Origin: RUG563 sp964423675
GTDB lineage: Bacteria > Bacillota > Clostridia > Christensenellales > Aristaeellaceae
Assembly: GCA_964423675.1 (NCBI GenBank)
Contig: CAYRFP010000032.1
Span: forward strand, 1-24,793
DNA length: 24,793 nucleotides
Reading direction: 5' to 3'
A model generated the notes under the pieces. That model did no database searches, was not told the DNA's origin, and worked only from the letters and a program-made list of their open reading frames with translations. Position numbers and translations under genes: made by a program. Positions 6,988-15,054 of the stretch are shown piece after piece; the first letter of the stretch is position 1; each line of letters opens with the position of its first letter.

Positions 6988-7670
6988 TCGTCATTCAAAG
7001 CCCGGTGCTGCGCAAGACCCTGCGCTGGGCGCTGCCCTGTCTAGTCTTTCCGGCTTTGGTACTGCTGGGCGCAAGGCTGGCCAATCGGGGGCAATATGCG
7101 CTGGTAATTCTGCTGGCGGTGCTGGCGGCATTTTTGCTGTTTGTTACCGGATTTGAAAAGAAAAAGACCGGGGCACGGCGAATGGTTGTGGTATCGGTGA
7201 TGGTGGCGCTGTCCGTGGCAGGGCGGTTTATTCCGCTGTTTAAACCCGTGGCGGCGCTGACGATTTTGACGGGGATGTATCTGGGCGGCGAAGCGGGATT
7301 TCTGGCCGGGGCGCTGTCTGCCGTGGTGTCGAATTTCTATTTCGGTCAGGGACCATGGACCTCCTTTCAGATGCTGGCATGGGGCGTGATTGGCCTGATT
7401 GCAGGATTGCTGAGGAAACCGCTGAAAAAAAGTCGGCCGCTGCTGCTGATCTACGGGTTGCTTTCAGGCGTAGGTTATTCCTTTCTCATGGATGTATGGA
7501 CGGTTCTGTGGATGGACAATGGCTTTCAGTCCGCCGCCTATGCAGCGGCGCTGGCCGCCGCCGTGCCGCATACGATTCTTTACGCTGTTTCCAACGGCGG
7601 CTTTCTGGCGCTGTTTGCCCGGCCGTTTGGAGAAAAGCTGGATCGGCTGACAACCAAGTATGACATTTGA
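6984..7670 (+). CDS. ECF transporter S component, predicted cobalamin-specific (CbrT-like)
   Basis: This 228-residue integral membrane protein starts with GTG at 6984, overlapping the ATPase stop as GTGA. Two N-terminal hydrophobic helices (about 12-30 and 33-52) end in a basic segment EKKKTGARR. Then comes the S-component core, with VALSVAGRFIP, KPVAALTILTGMYLGG, AALSNF-like (SAVVSNFYFGQGPWT) and QMLAWGVIGLIAGLL. I recognise this core from the S proteins that travel with DUF4430 proteins and B12 riboswitches in Clostridia and were predicted to carry cobalamin. About six core helices follow the two extra ones. Specificity rests mainly on context (riboswitch, DUF4430 partners). Transport itself has not been shown from this sequence. 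Confidence 0.85.
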   Translation: MIVIQSPVLRKTLRWALPCLVFPALVLLGARLANRGQYALVILLAVLAAFLLFVTGFEKKKTGARRMVVVSVMVALSVAGRFIPLFKPVAALTILTGMYLGGEAGFLAGALSAVVSNFYFGQGPWTSFQMLAWGVIGLIAGLLRKPLKKSRPLLLIYGLLSGVGYSFLMDVWTVLWMDNGFQSAAYAAALAAAVPHTILYAVSNGGFLALFARPFGEKLDRLTTKYDI

Positions 7671-7723
7671 CTTTTTGTTAGAAGACAAAACAAAACGGAT
7701 GGATACAAGCAATCGGCCTGGGC

Positions 7724-7773
7724 ATCAGGAAAACCGGCAATCGGAAAAGAAAGTCGGTTTTCCTGATTTTTTT
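7724..7773 (+). terminator. Strong intrinsic terminator of the B12 operon
   Basis: A perfect 13-bp stem (ATCAGGAAAACCG at 7724-7736 with CGGTTTTCCTGAT at 7755-7767) is followed by a T-run to 7773. It lies 54 bases after the S-component stop and just before the next promoter. Confidence 0.92.
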
Positions 7774-7783
7774 AAAATAATTC

Positions 7784-7812
7784 TTGACAGACACCAATCT
7801 CTATGATATTAT
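7784..7812 (+). promoter_or_regulatory. Consensus sigma-A promoter of the amino acid ABC operon
   Basis: TTGACA (7784-7789) and TATTAT (7807-7812) are spaced by 17 bases. The predicted start is at about 7819, giving a leader of about 65 bases that carries AAGGAGG before the binding-protein gene. Confidence 0.88.
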
Positions 7813-7815
7813 GAT

Positions 7816-7839
7816 ATTGCTTTAGCAAACTAAAGCGAT
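7816..7839 (+). promoter_or_regulatory. Palindrome at the transcription start, candidate operator
   Basis: GCTTTAG (7819-7825), CAAA, CTAAAGC (7830-7836) is a perfect 7-bp inverted repeat, extended by TAT/ATA on both sides. It begins at the predicted start point. This is a typical place for a repressor site, or a short 5' hairpin. The regulator is not identified. Confidence 0.5.
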
Positions 7840-7883
7840 AAACGAGAGAAACGTAAGGCCGAGATGGCAAGGAGGAAACAAAC

Positions 7884-8675
7884 ATGAAACGGAGCAAGAT
7901 GATTTCCCTGCTGATGGTGCTGGTGATGCTGGTAAGCTTAACGGCCTTTGCCGGGGCGGAAGAAAGCGATGCGGCCTATGTGCAAAGCAAGGGCAAGCTG
8001 GTAGTCGGCATTACGAATTTTGAACCGATGGATTATAAGGATGCCGATGGCCAATGGATTGGCTTTGACGCGGATCTGGCGCGGGCCTTTGCGGAAAGCC
8101 TGGGGGTGGAAGCAGAATTTGTGGAAATCGACTGGGACAGCAAGATTCTGGAGCTGAACGGTCGCAGCATTGACTGCGTTTGGAACGGCATGACCCTAAT
8201 GCCCGAGGTGCTCAGCGCTATGGCCTGTTCTCAGCCGTATCTGAAAAATGCGCAGATCGTGGTGGTTCCGGCTGAAAAGGCGGAGCAGTATCAGGATGTG
8301 GAAAGCCTGAAGGGGCTCACCTTTGCCGTGGAAGCTGGCAGCGCCGGGGAAGCGGCTGTGGCAGCGCTGGGGCTGGATTATACGCCCGTTACCGCACAGG
8401 CAGATGCGCTGATGGAAGTGGCCGCGGGCACATCGGACGCTGCGGCGATTGATTCCCTTATGGCTGCCGCTATGGTTGGCGAAGGAACTGGCTACGCTGC
8501 TTTGACCTATACGGTCGCCCTAAGCGCAGAAGAATACGGCGTGGGCTTCCGGATGGGTTCGGATTTGGCAGAGAAGCTGAATGCGTTCCTGGATTCTGCG
8601 GCAGCGGATGGCACACTGGAAGCCCTGGCGGAAACCTACGGCGTGCAGGCGGCGCTGATCGTTTCGGAAAAGTAA
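7884..8675 (+). CDS. Polar amino acid ABC transporter substrate-binding protein (family 3)
   Basis: This is a 263-residue exported solute-binding protein. The signal peptide is residues 1-25 (KRSK, hydrophobic core, TAFAGA); there is no cysteine lipobox. The mature part follows family 3 order: KGKLVVGITNFEPMDYKD, WIGFDADLARAFAESLG, then WNGMTLMPEV and a second lobe ending EEYGVGFRMGSD. Usual family length is about 250-280. In family 3 proteins an Arg after the TxxE turn normally binds the ligand alpha-carboxylate; here the aligned residue appears to be Val. It is the first gene of a three-gene importer. The ligand cannot be named; small polar amino acids or cystine are possible. A GGAGG site precedes ATG 7884. 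Confidence 0.88.
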   Translation: MKRSKMISLLMVLVMLVSLTAFAGAEESDAAYVQSKGKLVVGITNFEPMDYKDADGQWIGFDADLARAFAESLGVEAEFVEIDWDSKILELNGRSIDCVWNGMTLMPEVLSAMACSQPYLKNAQIVVVPAEKAEQYQDVESLKGLTFAVEAGSAGEAAVAALGLDYTPVTAQADALMEVAAGTSDAAAIDSLMAAAMVGEGTGYAALTYTVALSAEEYGVGFRMGSDLAEKLNAFLDSAAADGTLEALAETYGVQAALIVSEK

Positions 8676-8708
8676 GACGCTGAAATCAACACGAAGGCGG
8701 GAAAAGGT

Positions 8709-9413
8709 ATGCAGGAATTCACGGCGCAGCTTCAATTAATCGTTCAGCAGTTCCCGGTGGTATTTCAGGCGCTGAACGCGGGCTTTTTGCAGACCCTGCG
8801 CCTCTTTTTCGCCACCCTTCTGGGGGCGCTGCCTCTGGGGCTGGTGATTGCCTTCGGATCCATGACCAAGATTTCCCCCCTTCGCTGGCTGACGCGGATG
8901 CTTATCGGCGTGATCCGGGGAACGCCGCTGATGATTCAGCTGCTGATTTTCTATTACTTTCCCGGTCTGGTGCTGAAAACCAATGTATGGGGAAGCGGGG
9001 AAACCGGGCGGTTTACTGCGGCGGCCATCGCCTTTATTCTGAACTACGCCTGCTATTTCGCAGAAATTTATCGTGGCGGCATCCAATCCATTCCTCGCGG
9101 GCAGGAGGAGGCTGGCCTGGTACTGGGCATGACGAGAACGCAAATTTTCTTTAAGGTGAAGCTGCTGCAAATGGTGAAGCAGATCGTGCCGCCCCTGTCC
9201 AACGAGGTGATCACGCTGGTGAAGGATACGTCCCTGTCTCGGATCATCGCGTTGCAGGAAATCATCTGGGCAGGTCAGGCGTTTATGAAGGGCTCGCAGG
9301 GAATTTCGGGGGCTATCTGGCCGCTGTTTTTTACCGGCGTGTATTATCTGATCTGGAACGGAATCGTAACGACGCTGCTGGGACGGCTAGAAAAGAAGCT
9401 GAGCTATTTTTAA
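8709..9413 (+). CDS. Amino acid ABC transporter permease (HisM/GlnP type)
   Basis: This 234-residue inner membrane permease belongs to the BPD_transp_1 family. It shows the early hydrophobic helix GFLQTLRLFFATLLGALPLGLVI, shortened here to the TLRLFFATLLGALPLG core, then the RGTPLMIQL segment typical of polar amino acid permeases and YRGGIQSIPRGQ. The EAA loop EEAGLVLGMTRTQIF near residue 135 contacts the ATPase. VKDTSLSRIIALQEI near the C-terminus is also typical. A single permease gene implies a homodimeric channel. The gene lies 33 bases after the binding-protein gene, and its stop overlaps the ribosome site of the ATPase gene. Its own ribosome site (GGCGGGAAAAGG) is weaker than its neighbours'. 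Confidence 0.92.
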   Translation: MQEFTAQLQLIVQQFPVVFQALNAGFLQTLRLFFATLLGALPLGLVIAFGSMTKISPLRWLTRMLIGVIRGTPLMIQLLIFYYFPGLVLKTNVWGSGETGRFTAAAIAFILNYACYFAEIYRGGIQSIPRGQEEAGLVLGMTRTQIFFKVKLLQMVKQIVPPLSNEVITLVKDTSLSRIIALQEIIWAGQAFMKGSQGISGAIWPLFFTGVYYLIWNGIVTTLLGRLEKKLSYF

Positions 9414-9427
9414 AGGAGGCAGGCAAC

Positions 9428-10198
9428 ATGGCGCTGCTGGAAGCGGAGCATATCGGCAAGGCGTTTGGGAAAACTCAGGTGCTGCGGGGCGTGAATTTTT
9501 CCATGGAAAAAGGCCAGGTGGTGTCTATCATTGGTTCCTCTGGCAGCGGAAAAACAACTTTCCTTCGTTGCCTGAATTTTCTGGAACGGCCGGATACCGG
9601 CGTGATTCGCTTGCAGAGCCAGGTGCTTTTTGACGCGGCAGATCCCCGCACCCTGCGGGAAAAGGAGATCCGCAAAAAGCGGTTGCATTTCGGGCTCGTG
9701 TTTCAAAATTTCAATTTGTTTCCGCAGTATACCGCCTTGGATAATGTGATTCTGGCCCGGGATTTGCTGGCCCGGGAGCAGCCGGATTATGCGCGGAACC
9801 GGAAGCAGATTCAGGAGGAAATTCGGGCGCAGGCGGAATCACTGCTGCGGCAAATGGGCTTGGGCGAACGGATGGGGAATTATCCTGGCCAATTGTCCGG
9901 AGGGCAGCAGCAGCGGGTGGCAATTGCCCGGGCGCTGGCATTGAATCCGGAAATTCTCTGCTTTGACGAGCCGACCAGCGCACTGGATCCGCTGCTGACG
10001 AAAGAGGTTCTTTCCGTCATCCGGGATTTGGCTCGGGAAAAACGGACGATGGTGGTTGTCACGCATGAAATGGATTTTGCCCGGGAGGTGGCCGATCGGG
10101 TGGTGTATATGGAGGATGGCGTGATCGCCGCCGATGGAACACCCCAGCAGGTTTTTTCTCAGGAACGGGTTCGCGCTTTTGCAGGACAAATTCAATAA
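9428..10198 (+). CDS. glnQ: Amino acid ABC transporter ATP-binding protein (GlnQ type)
   Basis: This 256-residue ATPase has Walker A GSSGSGKTT (about 36-44), Q-loop VFQNFNLFPQ, signature LSGGQQQRVAIARAL, Walker B ILCFDEPTSALDP and switch histidine VVTHEMDFA. This is the GlnQ/HisP pattern of polar amino acid importers. AAAGGAGG (9412-9419) overlaps the permease stop and decides the start. Between the Q-loop and signature there is a charged stretch (DYARNRKQIQEEIRAQ) slightly longer than in E. coli GlnQ. The gene ends the operon and is followed by a bidirectional terminator. GlnQ is used as a family label; glutamine specificity is not implied. Confidence 0.93.
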   Translation: MALLEAEHIGKAFGKTQVLRGVNFSMEKGQVVSIIGSSGSGKTTFLRCLNFLERPDTGVIRLQSQVLFDAADPRTLREKEIRKKRLHFGLVFQNFNLFPQYTALDNVILARDLLAREQPDYARNRKQIQEEIRAQAESLLRQMGLGERMGNYPGQLSGGQQQRVAIARALALNPEILCFDEPTSALDPLLTKEVLSVIRDLAREKRTMVVVTHEMDFAREVADRVVYMEDGVIAADGTPQQVFSQERVRAFAGQIQ

Positions 10199-10210
10199 AA
10201 GAAAAAACAA

Positions 10211-10244
10211 AAAACGAGAGCATGCGGTTGCGTGCTCTCGTTTT
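10211..10244. terminator. Bidirectional terminator between convergent operons
   Basis: AAAACGAGAGCATGC (10211-10225), loop GGTT, GCGTGCTCTCGTTTT (10230-10244) forms a 15-bp stem with one G-T wobble. It has A residues on the left and T residues on the right, so it can stop transcription of the ATPase gene on the plus strand and of the mannosidase gene on the minus strand. Confidence 0.9.
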
Positions 10245-10254
10245 GCATGCAGGT

Positions 10255-13200
10255 TCAGGGAAGAATGCGGAGGGTTTTGATTTGATTGGGCTGGATGAGA
10301 AGGGGGATTTCGCCATGATGCGCTGAAACGTTGCCCTGTGGTTCTTCCAGACAATTGCATTCCTCCACGGCGGAAACCGGGCCATTCCAATGCAGAACCG
10401 TTTCCGTTCGGGCGTTTTCTGTTTCGTACAGGCGCAGAATCACGCCGCGCCCATCCTCGGCCTGCTTGATGGTTTCCAGCATTACGTTGGGCGCATCCAC
10501 AAAGGCCAGCGAGAATTCGTTGCCTGCATCGCCGCCTTTGGCCCACAGCGCGGGCTGATTCAACCGATACGCCTCGCGAATTGTTTCAGCCTGCTGCCAG
10601 CCTTCGGTATGGGGATAGAGCGCATAAGTGAAGAGATGGCGCTCCTGGTCGGCGGTGGGGTTGGGATAAATGCCGCTTTTGATCAGCGTTAGTCCGATCA
10701 CGCCGTCCTTCACGGAATGGCCGTATTTGCAATCGTTGAGCAGACTCACGCCGTAATGCCCCTCGCTCAGATCCACCCATTTCTGGCCGCAGGATTCAAA
10801 CCGAGCCGTGTCCCAGCTGGTGTTGGTATGGGTTTTGCGCTTCAGATTGCCAAACTGGATTTCGAAGGTAGCTTCGTCCGTATGCACCTCCACCGGGAAA
10901 AGCACCTTCAGCAGATGCTGATGCTCCTGCCAATCCACCTGTGTTTCAAAATCAATGCGGCGGCTTTGGGCATAAAAGCGGATGCGCTGGCAGATCGTGC
11001 TGTTGCTGATGCGATAGGCCAGCGTCAGCGTGGCGCAGATGCAGCCCGTCTCCCATTGCAGGGATTCCAGCTCCGTCACATCCCAGTGCTTTTCTGCGTA
11101 ATAAATATCGATGTCCCAGTTATCGTACTTGGCGGGCTTGTCCTCATACATGCGCAACAGATTTCCCTTTTGCCCCGGTTTAAACACTTCCCGGCGGTTT
11201 TCTTTGTCATACAGGCGGGCGAACAAGCCGTTTTCATCCAATTCCAGAAGATAATACGGGGTTTCCAAATGCCGGTCGTCCGTTAGCTGGAAGGGGCAAA
11301 CGCAGGTAGGCGATTCCTTTTGCAGGCTGTAGGTACGCAGTCCCTTGGCAGGCAGGCTGGGCAGGAAAGCCAGCGCGCCGGACGCCGTCTGCTGCACCGG
11401 ATAGGAGCGGCCCTGCCCGTCCAACAGCGCCCCAGCAGATATACCGCTGCCCAGGAAAACGATCTCATCGGAAGCAAAACCTTTGGTGTTCAGCACGGTA
11501 AGATTCGCTTCGTTCTCGGGAATCAGCGCCTGAATCCGCTGGTCTCGCAGAGCGGAAATTTCCGTTTCCAGGGCTTCGTATTCCTGCCGCGTCACCTCAT
11601 AAACTTCGTGGATGGCGGAGCCGGGCAGGATATCGTGAAACTGGTTCAGTAGCGCAGTTTTCCACAGCCTGTCCAGCGCAGCAGCAGGATAAGGCAGCTT
11701 TTGCGCCGCCATCACAGAAAGCAGCTCCAGATCCATCAGATGAATTTCTGCCTTGCGATTGGCACGTTTGTTTCGGGCCATGGAGGTCAGCGTACCCCGA
11801 TGCAGTTCAAAATACAGTTCGCCTTCCCAGACGGGAAGCGCGGGATTGGAACGCACCCGGTCGCTAAGTTCATCAAAAAACTGGCGGGCGAAAACCTGGC
11901 GTACCCGGGGCAGCCCATCAATGCCTTTTTCCATACGGATAGCGTTTTCCAGCATTTCTCGGGTGGGCCCACCGCCGCCATCGCCAAAGCCGAAGGCAAT
12001 AAGAATATCCTGATTGATGGCCTTTTGCTGATATCGCTGCCAGCCGCCCATCAGCGCATCGGGGCATAGCTCGCCGTTATAAGTGGTGCGGAAATCCTGC
12101 GGGTTCTGGCCAACGGCGGTGGTGGTAATCAGATGGGTGAGGATTTCGGTGCCATCAATGCCGCGCCAGAGGAAGGTGTCGTAGGGCACCTTGTTGATCT
12201 GATTCCAGGAAAGCTTGGTGGTCATGAAATAATCAATGCCGCATTGCGCCATGATTTGGGGCAGCGCTCCCGAATAGCCGAATACGTCCGGAAGCCAGAG
12301 AATCCGGTTGTCTACGCCGAATTCCTCCCGGAAAAAGCGCTTTCCATGGATGAACTGCCGAATCAGGGATTCACCGCTGGTAAGATTGCAGTCTGCTTCC
12401 ACCCACATGCCGCCTTCCGGCTCCCAGCGGCCCTCCTTCACCCGTTGCTGAATCTGCCGGAACAGATCCGGATGCCGTTCCTTGAGGAAGGCGTAAAGCT
12501 GGGGCTGGCTGGAAAGAAAGCGATAGTTTGGATACTCGTCCATCAGCTTGAGCACCGTGGCAAAGCTGCGGCAGACCTTTTCCCGCGTCTGGCTGACAGG
12601 CCAGAGGTATGCCGCGTCAATATGGGTGTGCCCGATACAGGAAGCGATCACCTGATCGTGGCCGCACAAATCCTCATACAGATGCTTTTGCAGATACGCC
12701 CGGGCCTGCGCCACGGAAGCGTCAAAGGCGGGGGAATAGGGCGTGCGCAGGTCCAGCAGGTTCACGGCTTCATTCAGTGTCCGTTCCAGATCCAGACGGC
12801 TCTTGCTTTCGGGCGCCAACTGGGAAAAGGCACTGAGCGGCACCTGCAAATCCCAATATAAACCTTCGATTTCGGAATCAATTTGTTGCAGTTCAGGGCG
12901 GAACAGCAGCGGCGCATCGGATTTTTCCGTATAAGCCTGCACCTCAATCAGTCCCTCTTCCCCCGCATGGGCGCAGGAGAAGAGCAATACGCTGGAATGA
13001 TTGGCATCCATGCCCTGCAGGGGCTTGCCGTTCAGGAAAAGCAAAAATTGCGGATTACCGGCTCCGCCCCAATTGAGATGGAACCACAGGGGCTTGCCGT
13101 CCATTTCCGGCGGCACAGCCAGAGCACAGCGGAACCAGTAATGCCGGTTCGGGCCTTGCCAATACATAGAGCTGCCGTCAAAGGGGCAAAAGGGGGCAGG

Positions 13201-13335
13201 ATTGCGCTGAGCATCTTGGGGAAGAATAAAATTTCCTTCCTTGTATTCCCAATTATTCAGGGGAATGCGCTGGCGAATGCGCAGACGATAAAGTTCGTTT
13301 CCGATCGTCTGCACCCGCTTATCCAGAAAGAGCAT
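10255..13335 (-). CDS. Alpha-mannosidase, glycoside hydrolase family 38
   Basis: This 1026-residue enzyme hydrolyses alpha-mannosides. An N-terminal beta-rich region (1-225) precedes the catalytic domain, which starts with HTHIDAAYLWP (236-246), giving zinc ligands H238 and D240. The nucleophile is D350 in WLPDVFGYSG, and the conserved NQFHDILPG is at 564-572. The C-terminal half is the beta-sandwich region typical of GH38. No signal peptide is present, so it should act on imported oligosaccharides in the cytosol. ATG 13335 is preceded by AAGGAGGAA; the open frame extends 28 codons upstream without support. It is the last gene of a five-gene minus-strand operon, 34 bases after the DUF4091 gene. 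Linkage and natural substrate are not visible; host N-glycan, yeast mannan or mannosylglycerate fragments are possible. Confidence 0.93.
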   Translation of the reverse strand: MLFLDKRVQTIGNELYRLRIRQRIPLNNWEYKEGNFILPQDAQRNPAPFCPFDGSSMYWQGPNRHYWFRCALAVPPEMDGKPLWFHLNWGGAGNPQFLLFLNGKPLQGMDANHSSVLLFSCAHAGEEGLIEVQAYTEKSDAPLLFRPELQQIDSEIEGLYWDLQVPLSAFSQLAPESKSRLDLERTLNEAVNLLDLRTPYSPAFDASVAQARAYLQKHLYEDLCGHDQVIASCIGHTHIDAAYLWPVSQTREKVCRSFATVLKLMDEYPNYRFLSSQPQLYAFLKERHPDLFRQIQQRVKEGRWEPEGGMWVEADCNLTSGESLIRQFIHGKRFFREEFGVDNRILWLPDVFGYSGALPQIMAQCGIDYFMTTKLSWNQINKVPYDTFLWRGIDGTEILTHLITTTAVGQNPQDFRTTYNGELCPDALMGGWQRYQQKAINQDILIAFGFGDGGGGPTREMLENAIRMEKGIDGLPRVRQVFARQFFDELSDRVRSNPALPVWEGELYFELHRGTLTSMARNKRANRKAEIHLMDLELLSVMAAQKLPYPAAALDRLWKTALLNQFHDILPGSAIHEVYEVTRQEYEALETEISALRDQRIQALIPENEANLTVLNTKGFASDEIVFLGSGISAGALLDGQGRSYPVQQTASGALAFLPSLPAKGLRTYSLQKESPTCVCPFQLTDDRHLETPYYLLELDENGLFARLYDKENRREVFKPGQKGNLLRMYEDKPAKYDNWDIDIYYAEKHWDVTELESLQWETGCICATLTLAYRISNSTICQRIRFYAQSRRIDFETQVDWQEHQHLLKVLFPVEVHTDEATFEIQFGNLKRKTHTNTSWDTARFESCGQKWVDLSEGHYGVSLLNDCKYGHSVKDGVIGLTLIKSGIYPNPTADQERHLFTYALYPHTEGWQQAETIREAYRLNQPALWAKGGDAGNEFSLAFVDAPNVMLETIKQAEDGRGVILRLYETENARTETVLHWNGPVSAVEECNCLEEPQGNVSAHHGEIPLLIQPNQIKTLRILP

Positions 13336-13369
13336 GTCAGTGTTCCTCCTTGATTGCAAAGAATATGTT

Positions 13370-15004
13370 TTATAAGCTTTCTTCAATGGCCAGGTTAATC
13401 CGCACTCGCAGGGCTTCAAGCCGGGCGGCAGAACAGGGGAAGGATGTCAGGGTCAATTCGCCGTCCTGCTCCAGCAGCGCCAGCGTCTTTTCCCTGCCGA
13501 TTCGCTGCTCCAGCAGCGCCAGCGCCCGCAGATCCTGCATGGCCTGATGCATGGCCAGCAGCCGCAGGGATTCCTGGGGCTTGCCGTCTTGCCCGGGATA
13601 CACCAGGAAGGAATCACCTGCTGGGAATGCGCCGCCTGCTTCCACATCTAAATGGGGGTCAACCCGGGCTACGGAATGCCTCGTGTTATAGAAATTATAG
13701 CCCCAATGCAGGAAGCCGCAGAGCCGATATTTCCAGCATTGGAATCCCAAAACGCGGGTGCGCGCCAGGGGCATTTGGAGGAAGCGATTGGTGTATTCCG
13801 TGGCGGGGTCGCAGCAATAATATCCCCAGAGGGAGGGTACGTTTGCATCCAGGAAGGGCTGCAAATGGGGCAGACAAACCACGGCGCGTTCAATTCCGCT
13901 TTCCTGAAAGATGGCGTAGTCCGACAGCGCGTCCATTATGGGGAAGCCTTGCAGCAGCGCTTCCACGGATCGTTTTGCCGCGGCGTAGCTATCCAGCTGC
14001 TGGGCACTGGGCTCATCGGAAATATGGAAATAAACCCGATCATTTATGCCCCATTCCCGTAGTTTCTTTGTCAGTTGAGGCAGATAGGCTTGCAGAAAAC
14101 GAGTGTATTCCCCGCCCACGGCATCGCTATCCCAGCCGAAAATACGTTGATACTGGCCGTCTTTTGTGGCCATGATTTTTGGCGCATGGGCTGCGCCCCA
14201 CTGTGTGAACAGATGCGCCATTTCAAACTGTTCCACCCCGCAGCGCATCCCCATTTCAATCCACTGGCGCAGCTTATCAAAGCCGAAAGAATATTGCCCG
14301 TTTTCTATCTGCACATCCACCAATTGCACCGTGGTGCGTTCGCCGCCAATGAAGGTGTCCAGCGGCGGAGTGAAATGCGGGGTGAGCAGCATGGTGCATC
14401 CCCGCTTTACCGCCGTTTGCACAAACTGCTCCACGATTTCCCAGTGCCGGGGGGAGAAGGGGACGACATGATAATAATCCGCCAGGCAATCTGCATGGAA
14501 CCATTCCGTGTGCATCAGCGTTTGCCGGGGCAACCGGACGGGGATAACCTGCAAAACGGTCTCGCCGCTGGCCAGGGTTTTCCCGGTTTCGTTCCTCAGC
14601 CGAAGCGCTACGGGATAATCCCCAGCCGGGCAATCCGCTGGCACAGCGATTTCCACCAGAAGGGCCCGCCATTGGCCGCCGGGGATCAGCAGCGCCTGAC
14701 CGTCCATTTCTTCCAGCAGATCAGGATATAGCCCCGGGGTGTGATCCAGATAATGCATGTCATACTTCCCTTCCGGCCGGGAGATGCGCACAGGAACGGT
14801 TTCCACACGCCGCACCGTGACAGCGTTTTTTAGCGGAGATTCGATTTCCGGCCAGGCGTAGACTGAGCCGCATTCGGCTTGATAAACGGCCAGCTGAAAG
14901 AAAACGCATTCGCCCTGCAACGCTTGCAGCAGCGGCGCGGCGCCATCCGTGCCCCGGCCATCCGGGAAAACCTTTTCCAATCCGGAAAGGATTCGTGCTT
15001 CCAT
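13370..15004 (-). CDS. DUF4091 (GH123-like) protein
   Basis: This 544-residue predicted cytosolic protein has no signal peptide. Residues about 1-160 form a beta-sandwich with LVEIAVPADCPAGDY, usual in this family. From about 165 there is a TIM-barrel-like domain with HTEWFHADC, LTPHFTPPLDT and the key HISDEPS motif, in which D330 and E331 are adjacent. In GH123 beta-N-acetylgalactosaminidases a neighbouring Asp-Glu pair carries out substrate-assisted catalysis, so a glycosidase role on N-acetylated sugars is plausible but not proved. The C-terminal part has PGQDGKPQESLRL and RDL-like QDLRALALLE, typical of DUF4091. ATG 15004 has GAGGGAGA upstream. It precedes the GH38 mannosidase gene, suggesting both act on the same glycan. 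Confidence 0.85.
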   Translation of the reverse strand: MEARILSGLEKVFPDGRGTDGAAPLLQALQGECVFFQLAVYQAECGSVYAWPEIESPLKNAVTVRRVETVPVRISRPEGKYDMHYLDHTPGLYPDLLEEMDGQALLIPGGQWRALLVEIAVPADCPAGDYPVALRLRNETGKTLASGETVLQVIPVRLPRQTLMHTEWFHADCLADYYHVVPFSPRHWEIVEQFVQTAVKRGCTMLLTPHFTPPLDTFIGGERTTVQLVDVQIENGQYSFGFDKLRQWIEMGMRCGVEQFEMAHLFTQWGAAHAPKIMATKDGQYQRIFGWDSDAVGGEYTRFLQAYLPQLTKKLREWGINDRVYFHISDEPSAQQLDSYAAAKRSVEALLQGFPIMDALSDYAIFQESGIERAVVCLPHLQPFLDANVPSLWGYYCCDPATEYTNRFLQMPLARTRVLGFQCWKYRLCGFLHWGYNFYNTRHSVARVDPHLDVEAGGAFPAGDSFLVYPGQDGKPQESLRLLAMHQAMQDLRALALLEQRIGREKTLALLEQDGELTLTSFPCSAARLEALRVRINLAIEESL

Positions 15005-15054
15005 GCGTACTCTCCCTCTTTTGTTTTGCGTGGCGAGCCTGAACGGCTGCGGGA

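Noticed and set aside
7840..7883. T-box or other amino acid riboswitch before the amino acid importer
   Set aside because: The leader is only about 65 bases, with no T-box sequence, specifier loop or terminator.
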